From Alphaproteobacteria bacterium (lineage in GTDB: Bacteria > Pseudomonadota > Alphaproteobacteria > Micropepsales > Micropepsaceae), in contig JAGWNK010000032.1 of assembly GCA_028871345.1 (NCBI GenBank), forward strand, positions 1-46,562: a stretch of DNA of 46,562 bases. Reading direction: 5' to 3'. Below the pieces are notes generated by a model. That model worked only from the letters and a program-made list of their open reading frames with translations, ran no database searches and had not been told where the DNA came from. This document shows, piece by piece, positions 43,226 through 46,562 of this stretch. Positions within the stretch are counted from its first letter, which is position 1, and each line of letters opens with the position of its first letter. Made by a program: the position numbers and the translations under genes.

Positions 43226-45310
43226 TCATGCTCCCACTGCTTGCTGCATTTCGTGCCTGCGTCCATCTCGGCAGCGCGAAACGAGACCATCGATGTCCAA
43301 AATCAACGCAACGCGCCCATCGCCCAGAATGGTCGCTGCCGCAATTCCTTCGATGTGACGGAAATTGGATTCAAAGCTCTTGATCACGACTTGGCGCTGT
43401 CCGACGATGTTGTCGACCGCCAGCGCCATGCGTCCGGCTCCTTCGCTTTCAACCAGGATGACCACGCCGGCGGCAGGATCGGTTACCCCGCCCTCGATGC
43501 CAAGCAACTCGGCGACGCTGATCATCGGCACGTAACCTCCGCGCACGTTGAGCAGCGTGCCCTTCGCTCCGAAGGATCGGATATCGGAGGCTTTCGGAAG
43601 CAGGCTCTCGATGATGTGCGACAGCGGCAGGACAAAGGTCTGGTCGCCGACGGCGACGATCATCCCATCGAGCACGGCCAGCGTGAGCGGCAGCGTGAAG
43701 CTGAACCTGCTGCCCTTGCCTGCCGTCGATCCGATGCCAATGCGCCCGCCAAGTTCGACGATGTTTCGGCGCACGACATCGAGCCCCACCCCACGCCCCG
43801 AGATGTTCGAAATCTGCCCTGCAGTCGAGAATCCGGGCATGAAGATCAGATTGTCGATTTCCTCCTCCGACAGATTCTCGTTGGCGGAAATCAGGCCCTT
43901 CTCGACGGCCTTCTGCTTCACCCGGTCCCGGTCGATGCCGCGCCCGTCATCTGAAACCTCGATGACGATCCGCCCGCTGCGGTGTTCGGCGGACAGAATG
44001 ACGGTGCCTTCGGGGGGCTTGCCGGCCGCGACGCGCTCGTCGGGCATTTCCAGGCCGTGATCGATGGCGTTGCGGATCATGTGCGTCAGGGGCTCGCCGA
44101 GACGCTCGATGACGGTCTTGTCCACCTCGGTCGCCTCGCCTTCGAGGACGAGGTGAACCTGCTTGTTTGTCTGCGCCGCCAGCTCCCGCACCAGACGCGG
44201 CATCCGCTGGAAGACGGACTTCACGGGCTGGGTGCGGATCGCCATCACGGCTTCCTGCAGCTCCCTCAGCAGATGCTCGAGCTCGTTCAACCCCGCTGTC
44301 ACGGCTGCGCCCTGCTGTGAGCTGTAGTCCGTGACCCGCTGTGACAGCATGGCCTGCGTGATCACGAGCTCACCGACAAGATTGACGAGGCGGTCGACCT
44401 TGTCGAGGTCCACGCGAATTGTCTGTCGAACCTGCGTCTCGGCGCCGCCTGAGGCGGCGACGGACCTCTTCTCCGTTGGCGCGGCCTCAACGGACCCCAT
44501 TTCTGCGGGCAAGACGACATCATCCGCAATGGTCACGACGGCAGGAGCTGGATCCGGCTCCGCCGCCGCGATGGCCTCTATGTCGAGCTCGCAATCACCG
44601 GTGACGAATTCGAAGACGTCGTCGATCTTCTGCCGGTCTTCGCAGCCCTTCAGCGTGATGTTCCAAGACAGGTAGGATTCGTCGGGATCGAGCGCGGCGA
44701 GGCTGGGAACGCGTGACGTATCTGGCGTGGCTTCGACCGTCCCGAGCCGGGTCAGTTCGCGCACCAGCAGAAAAGGCTCGTTTGCCTTCGCGTAGAGACC
44801 GGCCTTGGGGACAAAGCGAATCCGCCAATTGCCGTTCGTCTGGGGTGGCGTTGCGGAGCCGTCCAGGTCGATCATGACGGGGGCGAAGTTCAGTCCGTCG
44901 ATGTCCGCCGATGAGGCGCTGAGGTCCTCCGCTTCCGCGTTCGACAGCGCGCTCAGTTCCGACTTTACCTCGTCGTCGGCGACGAATCCTCCGCTGCGCG
45001 CGGCCGCTACGTGATCCGCTAGCGTGTCGCCGGCCCGAAGCAGAACCTTTACGACGTCCGCTTCGGGGGCCAACGTCCCGGAGCGCACGTGATCAAGGAC
45101 GGTCTCGAACACATGCGCGAAGCTGACGAGCGTTTCGAACCCGAACGCGCCGCCGCCGCCCTTGATGGAGTGCACCGCGCGGAATACGGCGTTGATTGCC
45201 TCGCTGTCGGCCTCGCCGTTTTCCATGGCGATGAGGCCTTCCTCCATGGCCAGAAGAAGCTCGTCGCATTCCTGGAAATAGGTCTGCTTGATGGATTCCA
45301 TCGGGTCCAT
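43226..45310 (-). CDS. cheA: Chemotaxis histidine kinase CheA
   Basis: CheA is the kinase of the chemotaxis array and phosphorylates CheY and CheB. P1 carries the phospho-histidine in FRAVHSIKGGGGAFGF (His47). P3 dimerisation has DLDKVDRLVNLVGELVITQA. The P4 kinase domain has LTHMIRNAIDHGLE, VSDDGRGIDRDRV and SGRGVGLDVVRRNI. A CheW-like P5 begins near DGMIVAVGDQTFVLPLS. The region between P1 and P3 is divergent. ATG 45310 has AGGAA six bases upstream; ATG 45316 is the alternative. Confidence 0.95.
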   Translation of the reverse strand: MDPMESIKQTYFQECDELLLAMEEGLIAMENGEADSEAINAVFRAVHSIKGGGGAFGFETLVSFAHVFETVLDHVRSGTLAPEADVVKVLLRAGDTLADHVAAARSGGFVADDEVKSELSALSNAEAEDLSASSADIDGLNFAPVMIDLDGSATPPQTNGNWRIRFVPKAGLYAKANEPFLLVRELTRLGTVEATPDTSRVPSLAALDPDESYLSWNITLKGCEDRQKIDDVFEFVTGDCELDIEAIAAAEPDPAPAVVTIADDVVLPAEMGSVEAAPTEKRSVAASGGAETQVRQTIRVDLDKVDRLVNLVGELVITQAMLSQRVTDYSSQQGAAVTAGLNELEHLLRELQEAVMAIRTQPVKSVFQRMPRLVRELAAQTNKQVHLVLEGEATEVDKTVIERLGEPLTHMIRNAIDHGLEMPDERVAAGKPPEGTVILSAEHRSGRIVIEVSDDGRGIDRDRVKQKAVEKGLISANENLSEEEIDNLIFMPGFSTAGQISNISGRGVGLDVVRRNIVELGGRIGIGSTAGKGSRFSFTLPLTLAVLDGMIVAVGDQTFVLPLSHIIESLLPKASDIRSFGAKGTLLNVRGGYVPMISVAELLGIEGGVTDPAAGVVILVESEGAGRMALAVDNIVGQRQVVIKSFESNFRHIEGIAAATILGDGRVALILDIDGLVSRCRDGRRHEMQQAVGA

Positions 45311-45319
45311 GGGCATTTC

Positions 45320-45688
45320 CTATGGTGAAACTCGACGGATGGCGGCGAGCAGTTTTTCGGGATCGAACGGCTTGACGATCCAACCGGTGGCACCGGCATC
45401 TCTCGCCCGCAGTTTCTTGGCCGGTTCGCTCTCCGTCGTCAAAACGAGGATGGGGGTGCCCTTGTGCGATGACTTGCGGCGGACATGCTCGATGAAGCCG
45501 TATCCGTCCATGCGCGGCATGTTGATATCCGTGATGATCACGTCGACCATCGGCGACGCCGCGAGGACTTCGACTCCGTGGACACCATCTTCGGCCTGCA
45601 CCACGGTATGGCCGGCTCCGCTCAGCGCCAGCTTGAGCATGTCGCGCATCGTTCGCGAGTCGTCGACGGTGAGGATCGTCTTGCCCAT
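45320..45688 (-). CDS. cheY: CheY response regulator (first copy)
   Basis: A 122-residue single-domain receiver: TILTVDDSRTMRDML, the phospho-acceptor in VIITDINMPRMDGYGF, the threonine in ILVLTTESEPAKKLRARDAG and the lysine in GWIVKPFDPEKL. All key residues are intact. The EPAKKLRARDAGATGWIVKP stretch is typical of CheY proteins encoded next to cheA in alphaproteobacteria. It starts two bases after the STAS gene ends and stops a few bases before cheA. Confidence 0.93.
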   Translation of the reverse strand: MGKTILTVDDSRTMRDMLKLALSGAGHTVVQAEDGVHGVEVLAASPMVDVIITDINMPRMDGYGFIEHVRRKSSHKGTPILVLTTESEPAKKLRARDAGATGWIVKPFDPEKLLAAIRRVSP

Positions 45689-45690
45689 GG

Positions 45691-45993
45691 TCAAACCTCT
45701 CGCATCCCTAGCTCCCGCCTGAGACCGAGCAGGGTCACGGCCTCTTCGAACGCTGCGGACGCGCCCGATATGGACAGGATGTTTGTCTCGGCGGCCGCGG
45801 GCCGCCTGTTGGCCGCCAGAAGAACTTGAAGGCAGGTGGTCGCGATGCGCTGCACCGCCGATGCGTCCACGTCGATGGGCGCATTGGAGGCAAGCCGGCG
45901 TACCAGCTCCTCCTTCAAGGGTCCGGCGTAAAGGGAATCCGCGACCGCAGGCAGCGCCAGAACCCCGTCGGCTTCCAAGTTGCAGTCCGCCAT
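45691..45993 (-). CDS. STAS domain protein at the head of the chemotaxis operon (CheX position)
   Basis: The 100-residue protein has a STAS-like pattern: LALPAVADSLYAGPLKEELV, then PIDVDASAVQRIATTCLQVLLAA. The usual phosphorylatable serine after the central strand is replaced by ATT, so phosphorylation control as in anti-anti-sigma factors is doubtful. In Caulobacter a gene named cheX occupies this place before cheY and cheA, and rhizobia have a similar STAS gene. Its role in chemotaxis is unknown. The ATG at 45993 has GGGG upstream. It is the first gene of the operon. Confidence 0.75.
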   Translation of the reverse strand: MADCNLEADGVLALPAVADSLYAGPLKEELVRRLASNAPIDVDASAVQRIATTCLQVLLAANRRPAAAETNILSISGASAAFEEAVTLLGLRRELGMREV

Positions 45994-46414
45994 CCCAGCA
46001 CCCCTTGTGACCCTCTGTTCTGTCTGCAACCGGCTGGGATTGGCACCCATCCGGCACAGACTCTTCGCTCGGCCCTGCGCGGCGGCCTCGGCCACGGCGC
46101 AGTCCAGCGCCGTTGAACTGCGGAACGGGCCTTGCCTGGCACTTTTGCCTTTTGTTACAGACGGTTAGCCTGCACCACACGAGACATTGAAGCCACGGTT
46201 CGGACCGTCACGACTGCCTTCGTTACAACACCAACCGTAAAAATTCCGACAAGTTCAGCAGATGCTTGGCGTTCTTCGAGGGGGCCTGCGAACCAGCACG
46301 CTCGTATCGCGTGTGCGCGACCAGGCCGGAGGGGCGGCCACTCGCTCAGGTGACTGGTTGGTGCGCCGTGGAAGGCGCTGGGCACGCCGATGCGTGCCGG
46401 TCGAGGCAATGCGC
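45994..46414. other. Gene-free interval upstream of the chemotaxis operon
   Basis: About 420 bases without a credible gene separate the chemotaxis operon from hemA; both are read on the minus strand. The operon promoter should be here. Two copies of GTTACA (46154-46159 and 46222-46227, plus strand), each near an ACGGTT/AACCGT element, could be regulator half-sites. I find no clear sigma54, CtrA or EcfG site. In Caulobacter a chemoreceptor gene lies in this position; none is present here. Confidence 0.45.
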
Positions 46415-46562
46415 TCAGGCTGCGCGCTGCAGGGCGTGTGCGGTCCACACGGAGTTGAGAGCCCCGACGAGATCGTCCATCATCTTGTCGCTGTGCACGG
46501 GGGAGGGCGTGAGGCGCAGCCTCTCTTTGCCGGCCGGCACGGTGGGGTAGTTGATGGGCTGC
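46415..46562 (-). CDS. hemA: 5-aminolevulinate synthase, C-terminal part only
   Basis: The last 48 residues before the stop read [19 protein letters not shown], then [20 protein letters not shown], which is the conserved C-terminal domain of 5-aminolevulinate synthase. The enzyme condenses glycine and succinyl-CoA to start haem synthesis, a route typical of alphaproteobacteria. The rest of the gene lies beyond the right edge of the window. Confidence 0.85.
   Translation of the reverse strand, partial: QPINYPTVPAGKERLRLTPSPVHSDKMMDDLVGALNSVWTAHALQRAA

Noticed and set aside
46134..46150. TGGCAC followed by TTTGCC as a sigma54 promoter
   Set aside because: The spacing between TGGC and TTGC elements is too short for the -24/-12 pattern.

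Overview
This is a GC-rich, densely packed stretch of a bacterial chromosome, almost certainly from an alphaproteobacterium. Three things point there: a NepR/EcfG general-stress pair with an HWE-family histidine kinase and GGAAC-N16/17-CGTT promoters; a Caulobacter-type chemotaxis operon with cheD, a cheU-like gene, a third cheY and cheE; and the C-terminal end of a 5-aminolevulinate synthase (Shemin pathway) at the right edge. The family cannot be fixed from the sequence alone. No tRNA, rRNA or CRISPR array was seen.

Positions 1-7,000 form a stress-response island. The window opens on the 3' end of a group II intron (domains V and VI). The nepR-ecfG operon follows, facing a PAS-PAS-HWE kinase; PhyR is not in the window. 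Then come small stress-type genes: DUF1328 membrane peptide, CsbD, DUF3175 with a truncated LigD phosphoesterase, a Tyr/Gly-rich lipoprotein, a Crp/Fnr regulator, a histone-like DUF6496 protein and a cupin. At least six EcfG-type promoters can be read here, in front of nepR, DUF1328, csbD, DUF3175, an unannotated small ORF and glgE.

Positions 7,078-20,869 hold one six-gene operon, glgE-treS/pep2-glgB-glgX-treZ-treY, with overlapping or abutting genes behind an EcfG promoter. It covers trehalose to maltose-1-phosphate to branched alpha-glucan and back to trehalose. A cytoplasmic GH15 glucoamylase (25,629-28,019) adds hydrolytic breakdown of the glucan.

Positions 21,159-25,541 hold a PilZ-like/SAM-methyltransferase fusion, a convergent membrane histidine kinase and a FadL-type porin, possibly a lipid-signal module.

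Positions 28,025-33,501 (minus strand) hold a tightly overlapped operon ptb-buk-iorA-iorB-hisC-like. Together these could convert aromatic amino acids to aryl acetates with reduced ferredoxin and ATP as products. Next to it are gdhA and a large hybrid protein with two receiver domains joined to a PEP-synthase-type ATP-grasp domain.

Positions 38,297-45,993 (minus strand) are an 11-gene chemotaxis operon: STAS, cheY, cheA, cheW, cheR, cheB, cheY, cheD, cheU-like, cheY3, cheE. CheY3 has Glu at the phospho-acceptor position and a tail resembling the CheY-binding N-terminus of FliM. After about 420 gene-free bases the window ends in hemA.
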